Shown piece by piece: positions 51,802 to 63,179 of a stretch of 64,000 bases of DNA (the stretch's first letter is position 1; each line of letters opens with the position of its first letter). The stretch covers positions 1,302,001 to 1,366,000 of the forward strand of contig NZ_CP037953.1 in assembly GCF_009756665.1 (NCBI RefSeq), read 5' to 3'. Both the position numbers and the translations under genes were made by a program. The notes under the pieces were generated by a model. It ran no database searches and was not told the DNA's origin. It saw only the letters and a list, made by a program, of their open reading frames with translations. The DNA is from Permianibacter aggregans. Lineage in GTDB: Bacteria; Pseudomonadota; Gammaproteobacteria; Enterobacterales; Permianibacteraceae.

Positions 51802-54744
51802 TTATGCCACCGGCGCGCTGCGATGCACCTGCCAGGGTTTATCGTCCGTACCCGCGAACAATTGTTCCGGCGGCATCGGCTTCGAAAACAAATAACCTTG
51901 CATAAACGCGCAACCGCGCTCATGCAGAAACTGCCGTTGCAATTCGGTTTCAACGCCTTCGGCGACAACGGCAAGGCCGAGGTTCTGGGCAATGGAAATG
52001 GTTGCCGAGGCGATGGCCGCGTCTTCTCGATCATCCGGTAAATCCTTGACGAACGAGCGATCGATTTTGATTTTGTTGATCGGCAAGCGCTTCAGGTACG
52101 ACAGGCTGGAATAACCGGTACCGAAATCGTCGAGAGCCAGACTCAAACCCATTTTTCGGATTTGATGCAACTGCTTCATCGTTTGTTCATCGGGTTGCAC
52201 CAGCGCACCTTCGGTCAGCTCCAACTCAATGCGCTCAGGATTGGCGCGAGTGCGACGCAGAATGCGTTCAATCGAATCGACAAAACCCGGTCGCAAAAAC
52301 TGCAATGCGGAAATATTGACGGCGACAGAAAGATGTCCAAGCCCTTGGCTTTGCCATTGCCGCTGCTGCAAGCATGCTCGTTCCAATGTCCATTCACCGA
52401 TGCGTACAATCAAACCGGTTTCTTCGGCGAACGGAATGAACTCCATGGGCGGCACCATGCCGCGCTCCGGATGACGCCAGCGAATCAACGCTTCGACACC
52501 AACCAGATTGGCATGGGCGTCGACTTGTGGCTGGTAATGCAAGCTGAGTTGGCTTTGCTCGATGGCCGCGATCAATTCGGTTTGCAGTTTCAGCGGCGCC
52601 GCCGTCACCGTGTCGCTCTCGCCCATGAACATGGCAAAACCATTGCGGCCGGCCTGCTTGGCGCGGTGCGAAGCGGTATCGGCGAAGCGCATCAGTTGCT
52701 CGAATTCTTCGCCGTGATCGGGGAATACGGCAATGCCGATGCTGCCACTGACGGTGATGTCATGCTGCATCAGATGGAAAGGTCTTTCCAATTCGTTCAG
52801 CAATTTTTGTGCGACCGTTTCTGCCTGGATGGCGGCATCAAGACCGGTCGACAGCACGACGAATTCATCACCGCCAAGACGGGCCAGAATATCGGTGCCG
52901 CGAATCGAATGAGTCAGGCGCTCAGCGACCAGAACCAGCAGCCGATCACCGACCGAATGGCCGAGCGAATCGTTGATGCGTTTGAAGTGATCCAGATCAA
53001 GATAACAAAGCGAGACATGGGAGTTTTTCCGTCGTGCCTCCTCGAATAATTGGCCGGCGATATCGCGCACTCGCGAACGGTTCGGTAGCCCGGTCAACTG
53101 ATCGTAATAGGCAAGCAGATGCAGCTGCTCACTGGCCGCCTCCAAATCCGAGGTGCGCTCATCGACCAAGGCTTCAACACGGCGCCGATGGCCGGTACTG
53201 AGCAGCACAAATGACATGAACAACAGCGATGCAAGCGCGCCGAAACTCTGAAAGTTCAGCAGATAACCTAGTTCGTGGTTACCAGCGTAATCCACGGTCG
53301 GTGACAGCAGCACCCGCCACTGGCGTTCACCAAAAGTAATCGCATCTTCATAAAGGCTGTTTTTCAGATGACAGTTTTCATCACCGACCAGCACCGCGTT
53401 GCCGTAAGCCTGTGCAGCGCTGTCGAACAAACAGATTTCCACGCCTTGGGTTGCCGACTCGGTCAATGCCCGTTGCATGAAATCGTTCATGCGTAACGCC
53501 GTGTAGACCACACCGAGCAAGCGCCCATCTGCCGTACGAACCGGCAGATAACTGACGACGCCGCGCTGACGGGCGATTTCCTGGGTCAGCGTGAACGGTT
53601 CAGTGACCACCGACATGTTCTCGGCCGTGGCGCGCATAATCGCTGCGCGCGCCACCGGCAACGACAACACATTCAAACCCATTGCCCGGATGTTGCTGCT
53701 CAGGGGCTCGACGTATTGAATGGTCAAATACTCATCGGCCGGTTGCGCCACCGACAGCTCGTTATTGGCATCGCGATCAACAATGCTGAAACGCGGAAAT
53801 CCTTCCTGCTGAATGCGTTGCTCGAAAGTGGCGCGTTCAGTGGAATCGACCGGCACAATCAAACCAAGTGCCTGGATGCCGGGCAAGTGTTCAAGAAAAT
53901 GCGAACTGAACTGTTTGAACTGGGCGCGGGTGAGTTGCGGATTCAACAGCACCAACTGTTGCAGACTTTGCAACAAGGTATCGATATCACGCAGCTTCGA
54001 TGAAACGGAACTGACTTGCTGACTGGCACCACGAACAAACTGGGCACGCTGGCGTTCGCGATCAAAATGCTGCAAAGCCTGCAACACCATGATCAACACC
54101 AACATCGAAAAAATACAGCAGAGCAACAGCGTCAATAATCTCGGTCGCCACAGTTTCTGCGGTTCGGCAAACGCAGCAAGCAATGGCGGTGTGAACAAAA
54201 CGGCGCCGAACATATCGCCCTGCCACCAGGTGACCCAGGTGCGGGTTATCGCGTCTGCACCATGCGCTTCGGCTATCAACAACGACAAGGTCGCGATCGA
54301 AGCGCTGATCAGACAGGCAATCGGTCCAATCAGAATCAGAAAGCTCAAGATCGGCCGGGTACTGTCCAAAGCCGACGGCCAGCAACCAAAACGACGAACC
54401 AGAAAACGCCCGGCCGCAGCCTGCGCGCCGGCACCGATGCCAATCAGTAGCGGCAGGAAACTTTGTGCCACGCTCAAGTCTTTGGCATGGCTATACCAAA
54501 ATGCCAGCGCCGCACCAATGGTGATGGCGGGCAGGATGCGATAGCCCCACAGCAAACACGCCGCCAACGCCAAACCCGCTGCCGGAAAAATTGGTGCGCC
54601 AATTTGTGTGCTTTGCGTGATCAGATCGGCGGCAACGCCGAGCAAAAAGTAAGCGATGACGACAACCAGCGACAACAACCAGAATGCCGGCATACGGATT
54701 GAACTGGCGTTGGCGGTGGTGGACAAATTCGGCACAGCATTCAC
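51802..54744 (-). CDS. MASE1-CHASE-GGDEF-EAL membrane c-di-GMP enzyme
   Basis: A 980-residue inner-membrane sensor enzyme. An N-terminal MASE1-like block of about eight helices (20-230) is followed by a CHASE-type periplasmic sensing part (about 240-490), a further helix (SFGALASLLFMSFVLLS) and a short coiled coil. The GGDEF motif is Gly624-Phe628, intact, and the EAL motif is Glu751-Leu753 in GVEALIRW, with DDFGTGYSSL. CHASE domains bind small extracellular ligands (known); the ligand here is unknown. Both catalytic signatures look complete. It is transcribed alone. Confidence 0.9.
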   Translation of the reverse strand: MNAVPNLSTTANASSIRMPAFWLLSLVVVIAYFLLGVAADLITQSTQIGAPIFPAAGLALAACLLWGYRILPAITIGAALAFWYSHAKDLSVAQSFLPLLIGIGAGAQAAAGRFLVRRFGCWPSALDSTRPILSFLILIGPIACLISASIATLSLLIAEAHGADAITRTWVTWWQGDMFGAVLFTPPLLAAFAEPQKLWRPRLLTLLLCCIFSMLVLIMVLQALQHFDRERQRAQFVRGASQQVSSVSSKLRDIDTLLQSLQQLVLLNPQLTRAQFKQFSSHFLEHLPGIQALGLIVPVDSTERATFEQRIQQEGFPRFSIVDRDANNELSVAQPADEYLTIQYVEPLSSNIRAMGLNVLSLPVARAAIMRATAENMSVVTEPFTLTQEIARQRGVVSYLPVRTADGRLLGVVYTALRMNDFMQRALTESATQGVEICLFDSAAQAYGNAVLVGDENCHLKNSLYEDAITFGERQWRVLLSPTVDYAGNHELGYLLNFQSFGALASLLFMSFVLLSTGHRRRVEALVDERTSDLEAASEQLHLLAYYDQLTGLPNRSRVRDIAGQLFEEARRKNSHVSLCYLDLDHFKRINDSLGHSVGDRLLVLVAERLTHSIRGTDILARLGGDEFVVLSTGLDAAIQAETVAQKLLNELERPFHLMQHDITVSGSIGIAVFPDHGEEFEQLMRFADTASHRAKQAGRNGFAMFMGESDTVTAAPLKLQTELIAAIEQSQLSLHYQPQVDAHANLVGVEALIRWRHPERGMVPPMEFIPFAEETGLIVRIGEWTLERACLQQRQWQSQGLGHLSVAVNISALQFLRPGFVDSIERILRRTRANPERIELELTEGALVQPDEQTMKQLHQIRKMGLSLALDDFGTGYSSLSYLKRLPINKIKIDRSFVKDLPDDREDAAIASATISIAQNLGLAVVAEGVETELQRQFLHERGCAFMQGYLFSKPMPPEQLFAGTDDKPWQVHRSAPVA

Positions 54745-54997
54745 CCGTGACTATGCGCCGGCATCGTTTTGTCCTTCTGCGATACCAGCGCCATAAACCT
54801 TGACTACCCGGGAAAGCGTTCTGGGTAAACCACAATCATCGTCCCGGCAGCGCGAGTTATAGGAATCGTCAAAGCCGCCGGGCCATTGCAGACGGCATGG
54901 ATGAACGGTCATCCGCTCGCTTTTCATGCCCGCATTTGGCCAGTATAGCCAAGCTGACGGATTCCGCACGCTCAAACCAGTTCAGCTCCACCGCGCT

Positions 54998-55453
54998 TCA
55001 GGCGGAGAAACGCAAGGACACCGAGTTGACACAATAGCGCCAGCCGGTAGGAGGTGGGCCATCCGGAAACACATGGCCAAGATGACCATCGCAGCGCTGA
55101 CAGCGGATTTCAATGCGCGACATGCCGTGACTATGATCGTCCAGATAGCGGACATGGTGTGGGTCGACCGGCTGATAGAACGATGGCCAGCCGGTGCCGG
55201 AATTGAACTTGTGTTCGCTGCTGAACAGCGGCAAATCACACAGCCGGCAGAGATAAACACCGTCCAGCTTGTTGTCGAGCAGACCGCCACAAAACGGTGG
55301 CTCCGTACCCTGCGACAGAATCACCCGCCGCTCCTCAGCATTCAAACCGGCCGCCAGCCGCTGCTTTTCCTGCTCACTCAATGGCCGCAAATCCGCACCG
55401 GCCGCCGACTGCTCCGGCACCGGCCCGCTCGGTGCGGGGGAACGATTACGCAT
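54998..55453 (-). CDS. msrB: Methionine-R-sulfoxide reductase MsrB
   Basis: A 151-residue cytoplasmic repair enzyme that reduces methionine-R-sulfoxide. The zinc site is CRLC and [21 protein letters not shown] is the substrate loop, and RYCVNSVSL holds the catalytic cysteine. The ATG at 55453 has AAGGAA upstream. It follows msrA by 24 bp on the same strand, a frequent pair. About 250 bp downstream to 54744 hold no gene and no clear signal. Confidence 0.96.
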   Translation of the reverse strand: MRNRSPAPSGPVPEQSAAGADLRPLSEQEKQRLAAGLNAEERRVILSQGTEPPFCGGLLDNKLDGVYLCRLCDLPLFSSEHKFNSGTGWPSFYQPVDPHHVRYLDDHSHGMSRIEIRCQRCDGHLGHVFPDGPPPTGWRYCVNSVSLRFSA

Positions 55454-55477
55454 GCATGTTTCCTTCAATCAATGGAT

Positions 55478-56098
55478 TTATTCAGAAATCGCCTTCAGCT
55501 TTTCCGCCGGCCAATGCCGCCGCAAGGCTTCAATCTTCGGTAGTGCCACGCCCTGTATATAAGGTTGATACGGATTACAGGCGGCGTAGTTCTGATGATA
55601 ATCCTCGGCCGGATAAAACGTCGTGCGTTCGCTTTCACCGGTGCCGGCCTCAATGCGGGTAACAATCGGCCCCGCAAACACGCCACTTTCATCGAGGTGG
55701 CGGATGACGCGCTCGAAATACTCGCGTTCGGCGTCGTTCTGATAGAACAAGGCCGAACGATACTGGGTGCCGCGATCGGCTCCTTGGCGATTCAATTGTG
55801 TCGGGTCATGGGCAATGGTGAAAAACACCGTCAGGATCTCGGCCAGATCAATTTGCTGTGCATCGAATACCACGCGCACCGCTTCGGCATGCCCGGTATC
55901 GCCTCGACAAACCGCCTTGTAGTTGGCCGTTTCGGCCGTGCCGCCGAGATAACCGCTTACGACCTCGGTGACGCCGCGCAGCCGCTGCAATACGCCTTCA
56001 ACACACCAGAAACAGCCGCCAGCCAGGATGAGTTGTTGCTGCCCCTGCTGCGGAAAACGCGGCAAAGTCGGTAACGATTTGGGAGAGCTAATAGTCAT
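55478..56098 (-). CDS. msrA: Methionine-S-sulfoxide reductase MsrA
   Basis: A 206-residue repair enzyme acting on methionine-S-sulfoxide. The catalytic Cys29 is in AGGCFWCVEGV. GYLGGTAETANYKAVCRGDTGHAEAV and YHQNYAACNPYQPY (resolving region) follow the family pattern. GGAA precedes the ATG. The divergent gene tamA lies 203 bp away across a stretch with a GTACGTAC palindrome (56132) and a GTTCATT repeat (56234). Confidence 0.96.
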   Translation of the reverse strand: MTISSPKSLPTLPRFPQQGQQQLILAGGCFWCVEGVLQRLRGVTEVVSGYLGGTAETANYKAVCRGDTGHAEAVRVVFDAQQIDLAEILTVFFTIAHDPTQLNRQGADRGTQYRSALFYQNDAEREYFERVIRHLDESGVFAGPIVTRIEAGTGESERTTFYPAEDYHQNYAACNPYQPYIQGVALPKIEALRRHWPAEKLKAISE

Positions 56099-56233
56099 CG
56101 TGATTCCTTGGCAAAAAAAGTTGAAGCTTACGTACGTACAAGCACTGATAATAGGTCGTCCGGTTTTGTCTGCGCTTGGACGTCTTCTGCGTCATTTGGT
56201 TACAGCTTAGGCCAGAAAGGCAGTTCAGGCCGG

Positions 56234-56250
56234 GTTCATTGGTAATGAAC
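56234..56250. promoter_or_regulatory. GTTCATT-N3-AATGAAC inverted repeat
   Basis: A perfect 7-bp inverted repeat with a GGT spacer, 52 bp upstream of the tamA start and in the msrA-tamA divergent region. Operator candidate; no adjacent regulator gene. Confidence 0.35.
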
Positions 56251-56301
56251 GATGGTATTGGCTATGGATAAAAGAGCGATTAATTATTGAACGGGAGCCT
56301 C

Positions 56302-58029
56302 GTGTTGTTTCGGGTCATGTTGTTGACGATTGCCAGCGCCGCCTGCGCTGTAGCCAGTGCGGCCGAGATACGGTTCAAGGCGCCGGAAAATGTCAACGAG
56401 CTGGTGCAGCAGTACATTGAGTTGGAAGTGGAGGACGCCGACGCCGATGACCCGACCGTGCGCGACACGCTGCTACACCAGGCACGCGACGACGTGCGCG
56501 AATTGCTGGCCACCGAAGGTTATTTCACGCCCACCGTGCGCTGGAGCGATCGTCTGCTGATCACCATTGAAACCGGACCGGCAACCGAAATTGGCGACGT
56601 CGACTTACGTATTTCCGGTCCAGTTGAATCAGCGCGTATCGAACAACTGAAAAAACACTGGACACTGACCACCGGCATGCGTTTCACCCAGCAGCGCTGG
56701 GACGAGGCAAAACAGAATCTGCTGCGCAATCTGACCGATCGGGATTTTCCAGCCGCGCGCATTGTCGACAGCAAAGCGCTGATTGAACCGGAACTGCAGC
56801 GCGCCAATTTGAGTGTGCATATCGATAGCGGCCCGGCCTATGTTTACGGGCCGCTGCAAATCAAAGGGCTGGCTCGTTATCGCAGTACCCAAATCGATAA
56901 TTATGCCGGCAGTCTTTCGGTCGGTGAGCCTTACCGCCGCGAAGAATTATTGCGTCTGCAAAACGATTTGCAGAACACGCCCTATTTCGCCACCGTCGAT
57001 GTACGCATTGTGCCGACCGAGCAGACCGCCGTGCTGAACACTGATCCGGAATACGGAGCAATAAAAGTCAGCGCACCGGTGGAAGTGTTCGTTGTCGAAC
57101 GGGCACCGCACCGGATTTCCTTTGGCGTCGGCGCCAGTTCTGATGCCGGCGCACGCACCCAGATCAATTACTCGTTTCCGGATTTATTCGGCCGCGCCTG
57201 GGATTTTTCCACCGGGCTGAAAATCGAACAGAAACAGCAATCACTATACGCGGACATGTTTTTTCCGCGCCCCGATGCTGACACCCAGGACAGCGTTGGT
57301 GTCGTCTTTCGTAACGAGGAATTCGAAAACCTGCAGGTGTTCTCCCAGACCTATCGCGCCACGCGAGCGGTGATCGATAACCGGCTGGAAACCCGTTACG
57401 CGTTGACGCTGGAGAACTCCATCGAGCAACCAGCCGGGCAAGCAGAAAACAGCCGCCTGGCGCTGGTGCCCAGCGTTACTTACATCTGGCGCCTGGTGGA
57501 CAATCTGCGTATGCCGCGCCATGGCGGTAATTATCTGGTGGATTTGGCCGCAGCCAGCGAAGAGCTGGTATCCGATACTTCATTCGCCTACGTCGATATG
57601 CGTGCCCAGTATTTCTTCACCTTCGCGGACGACTGGACGCTGATCCTGCGCGCGGAACTGGGCGGCAACTTCGCCGTCGATAATGACGAAGTACCGCAGC
57701 GTTATTTGTTCCGTACTGGCGGCTCGAACAGTGTGCGTGGCTACGATTATCAATCGATTGGTGTACTGGACGGCACCACCGTTGTCGGTGCCCGACGCTT
57801 GGTGGTCGCCAGCGCTGAATTGAATTACTGGTTTGATGATTATTGGGCGGCAGCCGTGTTCTACGATGCCGGTGACGCGAAAAACTCGATCAGCGAATTG
57901 GAGTGGAATTATGGCTACGGCATCGGTGCTCGTTACGCAACACCGGCCGGCCCGATCGCACTGGATATCGCCCAAGGCGATGATGACGGCGACATCCGTT
58001 ATCATTTCGCCGTATCGATTCCGTTCTGA
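56302..58029 (+). CDS. tamA: Translocation and assembly module protein TamA
   Basis: A 575-residue outer-membrane protein of the Omp85/BamA type. A signal peptide (MLLTIASAACAVASA) precedes three POTRA domains (about 22-235) and a 16-strand barrel region (about 250-575), with the RGYDYQSIG signature near 465 (the lid-lock VRGY type) and a C-terminal Phe. The GTG at 56302 has GGAG five bases upstream. It works with TamB, encoded 73 bp downstream, to place lipids and some autotransporters in the outer membrane. Confidence 0.93.
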   Translation: MLFRVMLLTIASAACAVASAAEIRFKAPENVNELVQQYIELEVEDADADDPTVRDTLLHQARDDVRELLATEGYFTPTVRWSDRLLITIETGPATEIGDVDLRISGPVESARIEQLKKHWTLTTGMRFTQQRWDEAKQNLLRNLTDRDFPAARIVDSKALIEPELQRANLSVHIDSGPAYVYGPLQIKGLARYRSTQIDNYAGSLSVGEPYRREELLRLQNDLQNTPYFATVDVRIVPTEQTAVLNTDPEYGAIKVSAPVEVFVVERAPHRISFGVGASSDAGARTQINYSFPDLFGRAWDFSTGLKIEQKQQSLYADMFFPRPDADTQDSVGVVFRNEEFENLQVFSQTYRATRAVIDNRLETRYALTLENSIEQPAGQAENSRLALVPSVTYIWRLVDNLRMPRHGGNYLVDLAAASEELVSDTSFAYVDMRAQYFFTFADDWTLILRAELGGNFAVDNDEVPQRYLFRTGGSNSVRGYDYQSIGVLDGTTVVGARRLVVASAELNYWFDDYWAAAVFYDAGDAKNSISELEWNYGYGIGARYATPAGPIALDIAQGDDDGDIRYHFAVSIPF

Positions 58030-58102
58030 ACGGTACAGGAGTGTTCTTGATTCAACACTACACGTTCCATTTTGCTGCACGTGACCAACAAGGCCAGGTG
58101 GC

Positions 58103-61100
58103 ATGAAACGTCTTCTGATTCAGCTGCGTCGGGTCCTGCGCTGGCTACGTTGGTTCGCACTGATCATGTTTGTCACCTTGGCCATATTGATTTACACGCC
58201 GCTAGGCATGCCGCTGGTGGCCCCCATGACCGCCTGGCTGACCGATGATCTGGTGCAAATCGATAACGCCTCCGGCACGCTTGCCGGACCGTTTTCAGCA
58301 AAACAAGTCAGCATTCGCAATGAATCGATGCATCTTCGTTTTCAACAGGTACAAGCCGACTGGAATATTTATGCTTGGCTGAAAGGTGAACTCGATGTCG
58401 GCCAGTTACGCGTCGAGCGATTTGATTTAGCCGTGCAAGGCGATGGCGGTGAACCCAAAAACCCGAGCCAATTCCTGCTGCCGTTTCCGATGCAGGCGCA
58501 AACCATTCAACTCGGTGAATTGGTTTGGCACGAGCAACTCAATCTTGATGGCGAGCAAACGACACTGTTTCATGATTTGCGCGCCAGCCTCGACAGTGAC
58601 GGCCGACACCATCAGATAACCGCTGCCGGTCAACGCCAGCGGCTGCATGTCGACACTTCATTAAAACTCGATGGCGCCGCGCCAATGCCGATCAGCGGCA
58701 CCGTCGATGGCCGCTTTGCTGTCGACAATCGGCAGTTGCATTGGGCCTTGCAGGCCGATGGCGAACTGCCGCGCTTTCGGTTGTTTGGTGAAGTCAGCGG
58801 TGAGGGCGCGCGTGGCCATGTTGATGCGCAATTGACACTGTTCCAGCGCTATTGGCTGGAGCAATTGCAGCTGAACACCGAAGGCATCGACCTGTCGCTG
58901 ATGTTTGCCGGTGCGCCGGAAACCGAATTGATCATTCAGGCCGACACCAAGCTGGCCGATGTCGATGAAATCACCGGCACACTTGCCGTCAGTAATTTGA
59001 AGGCCGGCTTGCTCGACAGCGGACGCATGCCGATCGACAGCATCACGGCCGTACTGCACGCCGATCCGGAAAGACTGGCGCTGACCCAACTGGTCATTCA
59101 GCGCGGCGACGGCCGGCTCGATGGCCGCGCGCAACTGACTGCCGAGGGTTTGCAGCTCGACACCGAGATACATCAATTGTTGTTATCCGCTTTGCATCCG
59201 GCGCTGCCGGCACGGCGCGTCAACGGCCAACTCGACAGTACGATTGTCGGTAATGAACAGCGTTTTGAATTAACGCTGGTCAAAGGCAAAGACCGGCTGA
59301 AAGCGCAAGTCGTCAACGACAGTGAAGCGATTGAAGTGACCTCGTTCACGATTGATGGTCTGAGCGGTAAAGCCACCGGCAGTGCCACACTGCAATGGAA
59401 CGATAACCGCGATTTTGTTTTCGACGCGCGCACCGACAATCTCGGTTTGCATGAATGGCTGAATCTCGAACAATCAAAAATCAAACTGCAATTGAGCGGC
59501 CATGGCCAATTGCAGCCAGTGCTGCAGCTGCAGGCGCAATACGAAATTGCCCCGAGCACATTCGAAGGGCGACCGCTGTCCGGCAAAGGCAGCATCAATT
59601 GGCTGCCAGCGCAACACATCGCCACCGATTCATTCCTGAAAATTGGCAACAATCGGCTGATTGCCAAAGGAGAATTCGGTCATGCCGATGCCCGCCTGCA
59701 CCTGGATATTGATGCGCCGGATCTGCGCCTGCCATTTCTGAAAGGCGCGCTGCAAGGCAAAGGCTGGATTGGCGGCACCGTCAGCAAACCGCAAGCCGAG
59801 TTGGCGTTGCAGACCAGGGAATTGATCGCCGGCTCCCTGCTGCACTTTATCGATTTGGATTGGCGCACCGATTTCCGTTTGGATGGCGAAGCGCCTACCG
59901 TCATCGATATTCGTGCCGAACGATTTTTTATCGAAGGCATCGTCGATTTGCAGAAACTGAATCTGCATGCCGATGGCACAACTTCATCACATCAATTTCG
60001 CGTCGAGGCCACCAATCCCAAAGGACAATGGCTGCTTGCGCTGCAAGGCGGCATCAAGGATCAGATTTGGCAAGGAACTTTGCAGCAGCTGCGTCTACAT
60101 GCGCTGGAAACACTGTCGCTGCAACAGCAGACTTCATTGCAGTTCAGCACCGATAGTTTCAGCCTCGGACAAGCGGAATTCCAACTCGGCGAAGGCAGGC
60201 TAAAACTCGATCATTTGCGCTACGGTAAAAACGGCTGGTCCAGTGAAGGTCAGATCGAGCAGTGGCCGATTGTCGATTGGCTGCCGATTGCCTATGGCGA
60301 ATCCGATTTGACCTTGAACGGCGAGTGGCAAATCGACTGGCAACAAGTGCCAGATGGTTTCTTCCGCGTGCAACGCCACGCTGGCGATATTCGTTGGCGC
60401 AATGGCTCACAACAAGTACTCGGCATTGAAACCCTGCAAGCCGAAGCGCAATTCGGTAAAGAGCAGGTCGAGATTCAAGGCAGCATGCAAGGTAAGAAAC
60501 TCGGCATTTTGCAGTGGCAAGGACAAGCACCAAGCAAACCCTTGTTCGAGAATTTCCGCGAAGCGCCACTGCAGGCGAGTGTACGAATGTCGATTCCGGA
60601 TTTGGCCTGGGTCGGGCCATTCTTTTCGCCGAGCTTTGTCACCGGTGGCGAACTGAAAGGCGAAATTGAATTGCGCGGCAGCATGGAATCGCCAACCTGG
60701 CGCGGCTTTGTCGAAGGCAGTCAACTGGCATTCGCCTCAATTGGCACCGGCATGCGGTTGAAAAATGGCAACCTGCAAATCGAAGTCGACAACAACGCCG
60801 TGCGTTTGCGTGAGTTTTCGTTCGTGGACGATGGCCGACAAAAGCCGCCTCGGAAAGAATTGGCCGATATCGGCAGCGGCGGCATTTCCGGTTCCGGCGA
60901 ACTTCAGTGGCGTCAGCAAACCGGTAATTTGACGCTGAAATTCGATCGGCTTGGCGTCATGCAGTTGCCGGATCAATGGATACGCTTATCCGGCAATACC
61001 GAAGCGCGTTACGAAAATGGCGCTACAACATTAACCGGTGATTTGAAAGCCGATGGCGGCTACCTGAAGCTCGCCACACGAGGCCGGCCAGCCTTGTCTG

Positions 61101-61906
61101 ATGATGTCATCGTCGAAGGTCAGGAGCGCGGTGGCGCCACACCGATCAGCATTCAAATGACCGCCAACCTCGGCGAGCAATTTTATTTTTCCGGCTCCGG
61201 TATTGATGCCCGTTTGCAGGGCGAACTGCGTCTGGTGGCGGTGCCCGGCAATCCACTGAAAGCTTACGGCACGATTTCCACCGTCGACGGCAAATTCGAT
61301 GGTTATGGACAACGCCTGACCATCGAGCGCGGGCGCTTGAACTTTCAGGGCCTGGTCGATAACCCCGGTCTTGATGTGCGCGCGATGCGTCGCACCCAGA
61401 ATGTCGCTGCTGGCGTCGAAATCACCGGCACCGTGCTGAACCCGGAAGTACGATTGGTTTCGGAGCCAAATATGCCGGATGCGGAAAAGCTCTCCTGGCT
61501 GGTGCTCGGCAAAGGCCTCAGCGATGTCAAAGCCGGCGATCCGGGTTTGCTGATTGCGGCCGGCAGCGCCCTGTTTGGCGACCAGGGCGGTGGCACGCTG
61601 CAAGATATTCAAAGCCAGCTTGGCGTCAATTTCAGTTTCCGCACTGGCTCACTGGCGCAACAGTACGGCGGGCCGCGCAGTCGGGTCATTGAAGACAGCA
61701 GTTTTAATGGCGGCGGCGCCGAGCAGATTGTCTCGGTATCGAAAGAATTGATCAGCGGCGTACGTATTGGCTTTGAGCAGGTGGTCGACAGCAACGAAAG
61801 CATCGTCACGCTCAGCTGGGCGCTGACCGACGCGCTGACACTGGAAACCCGCTCCGGCGCTGAAAATGCCATTGATTTGTTCTACACCATCATCATCGGC
61901 CAATAG
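58103..61906 (+). CDS. tamB: Translocation and assembly module protein TamB
   Basis: A 1267-residue inner-membrane-anchored, AsmA-like periplasmic bridge. It has an N-terminal helix ([22 protein letters not shown]), a long beta-taco-type body with repeated short strand patterns and a C-terminal DUF490 domain (about 930-1267) with [28 protein letters not shown] and the terminal FYTIIIG. TamB joins TamA and the inner membrane. Its last residues match the TamA-binding end of the family. It is 77 bp before fbp. Confidence 0.93.
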   Translation: MKRLLIQLRRVLRWLRWFALIMFVTLAILIYTPLGMPLVAPMTAWLTDDLVQIDNASGTLAGPFSAKQVSIRNESMHLRFQQVQADWNIYAWLKGELDVGQLRVERFDLAVQGDGGEPKNPSQFLLPFPMQAQTIQLGELVWHEQLNLDGEQTTLFHDLRASLDSDGRHHQITAAGQRQRLHVDTSLKLDGAAPMPISGTVDGRFAVDNRQLHWALQADGELPRFRLFGEVSGEGARGHVDAQLTLFQRYWLEQLQLNTEGIDLSLMFAGAPETELIIQADTKLADVDEITGTLAVSNLKAGLLDSGRMPIDSITAVLHADPERLALTQLVIQRGDGRLDGRAQLTAEGLQLDTEIHQLLLSALHPALPARRVNGQLDSTIVGNEQRFELTLVKGKDRLKAQVVNDSEAIEVTSFTIDGLSGKATGSATLQWNDNRDFVFDARTDNLGLHEWLNLEQSKIKLQLSGHGQLQPVLQLQAQYEIAPSTFEGRPLSGKGSINWLPAQHIATDSFLKIGNNRLIAKGEFGHADARLHLDIDAPDLRLPFLKGALQGKGWIGGTVSKPQAELALQTRELIAGSLLHFIDLDWRTDFRLDGEAPTVIDIRAERFFIEGIVDLQKLNLHADGTTSSHQFRVEATNPKGQWLLALQGGIKDQIWQGTLQQLRLHALETLSLQQQTSLQFSTDSFSLGQAEFQLGEGRLKLDHLRYGKNGWSSEGQIEQWPIVDWLPIAYGESDLTLNGEWQIDWQQVPDGFFRVQRHAGDIRWRNGSQQVLGIETLQAEAQFGKEQVEIQGSMQGKKLGILQWQGQAPSKPLFENFREAPLQASVRMSIPDLAWVGPFFSPSFVTGGELKGEIELRGSMESPTWRGFVEGSQLAFASIGTGMRLKNGNLQIEVDNNAVRLREFSFVDDGRQKPPRKELADIGSGGISGSGELQWRQQTGNLTLKFDRLGVMQLPDQWIRLSGNTEARYENGATTLTGDLKADGGYLKLATRGRPALSDDVIVEGQERGGATPISIQMTANLGEQFYFSGSGIDARLQGELRLVAVPGNPLKAYGTISTVDGKFDGYGQRLTIERGRLNFQGLVDNPGLDVRAMRRTQNVAAGVEITGTVLNPEVRLVSEPNMPDAEKLSWLVLGKGLSDVKAGDPGLLIAAGSALFGDQGGGTLQDIQSQLGVNFSFRTGSLAQQYGGPRSRVIEDSSFNGGGAEQIVSVSKELISGVRIGFEQVVDSNESIVTLSWALTDALTLETRSGAENAIDLFYTIIIGQ

Positions 61907-61982
61907 CGTCGCCCGGCGCATTGGCCAATTTGGCCGGGATCGGCGAAAATACCGGCCCCTTCAGCCCCCATTGAGACGACTC

Positions 61983-62987
61983 ATGCGCCGCATTACGCTT
62001 TCCCGCTACCTGATTGAGCAACAACGCGAAAAAAATCACCTGAACAGCGATTTGCGCTTGTTGATTGAGGTCGTCGCCCGCGCCTGCAAAACCATCAGCG
62101 TCGCGATCAACAAAGGCGAATTGGCCGGCGTGCTCGGCTCCGCTGGCACCGACAACGTGCAAGGTGAAGTGCAGAAAAAGCTCGATGTGCTGTCGAACGA
62201 AATCCTGCTCGACGCCAATGAATGGGGCGGACATTTGGCCGCGATGGCCTCGGAAGAAATGGACGAGCCGCATCCGATCCCGAACCGTTTTCCGAAAGGC
62301 GAATTCTTGTTGGTATTCGATCCGCTCGATGGCTCCTCGAACATTGACGTCAACATGACCGTCGGCACCATTTTCTCGGTGCTGAAATGCCCGGAAGGTG
62401 TGGAGCCAAACGAACAAGCCTTTTTGCAACCCGGCGTCAAACAAGTTGCGGCCGGTTACGCGCTCTATGGTCCATCAACGATGCTGGTGTTGACCACCGG
62501 CCATGGCGTCGATGCTTTCACGCTCGATCGTGAACAAGGCTCGTTTGTGCTGACACAAAAAGGCATGCGCATTCCGGAAGAAACCAAAGAATTCGCGATC
62601 AACATGTCGAACATGCGCTTCTGGGAAGCGCCGATGCAACGCTACATCAACGAACTGCTTGCCGGTAAAGAAGGTCCACGCGGTAAAGACTTCAACATGC
62701 GCTGGATTGCCTCGATGGTCGCTGATGTCCATCGCATCATGACGCGCGGCGGTGTGTTCTTCTATCCAATCGACAGCAAGACCAAAGACAAAGGCGGCAA
62801 ACTACGTTTGATGTACGAAGCCAACCCGATGTCCATGCTCGTCGAACAAGCTGGCGGCGCTGCCACCAATGGCTTACAACGCATTCTGGAGATCAAACCG
62901 GAAAAACTGCACCAGCGCGTTCCGGTCATGCTCGGTTCGAAACAGGAAATCGACTTGGTAACGAGCTATCATCTAGAGAGTCAGTGA
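61983..62987 (+). CDS. fbp: Class I fructose-1,6-bisphosphatase
   Basis: A 334-residue gluconeogenic phosphatase. [22 protein letters not shown] holds the metal-binding site, and [29 protein letters not shown] the substrate site. The start at 61983 is preferred over one at 61866 that lies inside tamB. After it, about 190 bp contain REP copies C before the next gene. Confidence 0.96.
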   Translation: MRRITLSRYLIEQQREKNHLNSDLRLLIEVVARACKTISVAINKGELAGVLGSAGTDNVQGEVQKKLDVLSNEILLDANEWGGHLAAMASEEMDEPHPIPNRFPKGEFLLVFDPLDGSSNIDVNMTVGTIFSVLKCPEGVEPNEQAFLQPGVKQVAAGYALYGPSTMLVLTTGHGVDAFTLDREQGSFVLTQKGMRIPEETKEFAINMSNMRFWEAPMQRYINELLAGKEGPRGKDFNMRWIASMVADVHRIMTRGGVFFYPIDSKTKDKGGKLRLMYEANPMSMLVEQAGGAATNGLQRILEIKPEKLHQRVPVMLGSKQEIDLVTSYHLESQ

Positions 62988-63034
62988 TTACCCAAGATGA
63001 TTTTGATCTGCGCTCAGATACGGTGAAAATTTAT

Positions 63035-63143
63035 ACGAATGAATGCTCACCTACAACGGCGTCTCCGGAAAAGTTTGGTAGGTCAGTAATTATCCGGGCA
63101 ATTGCCGGCGGCGAGAGTTGTGTGCGAATGAATTCACCTCTGC
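63035..63143. repeat. Degenerate REP elements (copy C and a half copy)
   Basis: The half copy at 63035-63054 ends TCACCTAC (right-REP type). A left REP begins GTAGGTC at 63078, followed by an ATTATCC hairpin, and a right-type GTGCGAATGAATTCAC ends near 63143. Bases in the stems have diverged. It lies between fbp and the RNA methyltransferase gene. Confidence 0.55.
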
Positions 63144-63179
63144 AACGAACTCTCCGCCAATAATCGGGAAAACCAAATC

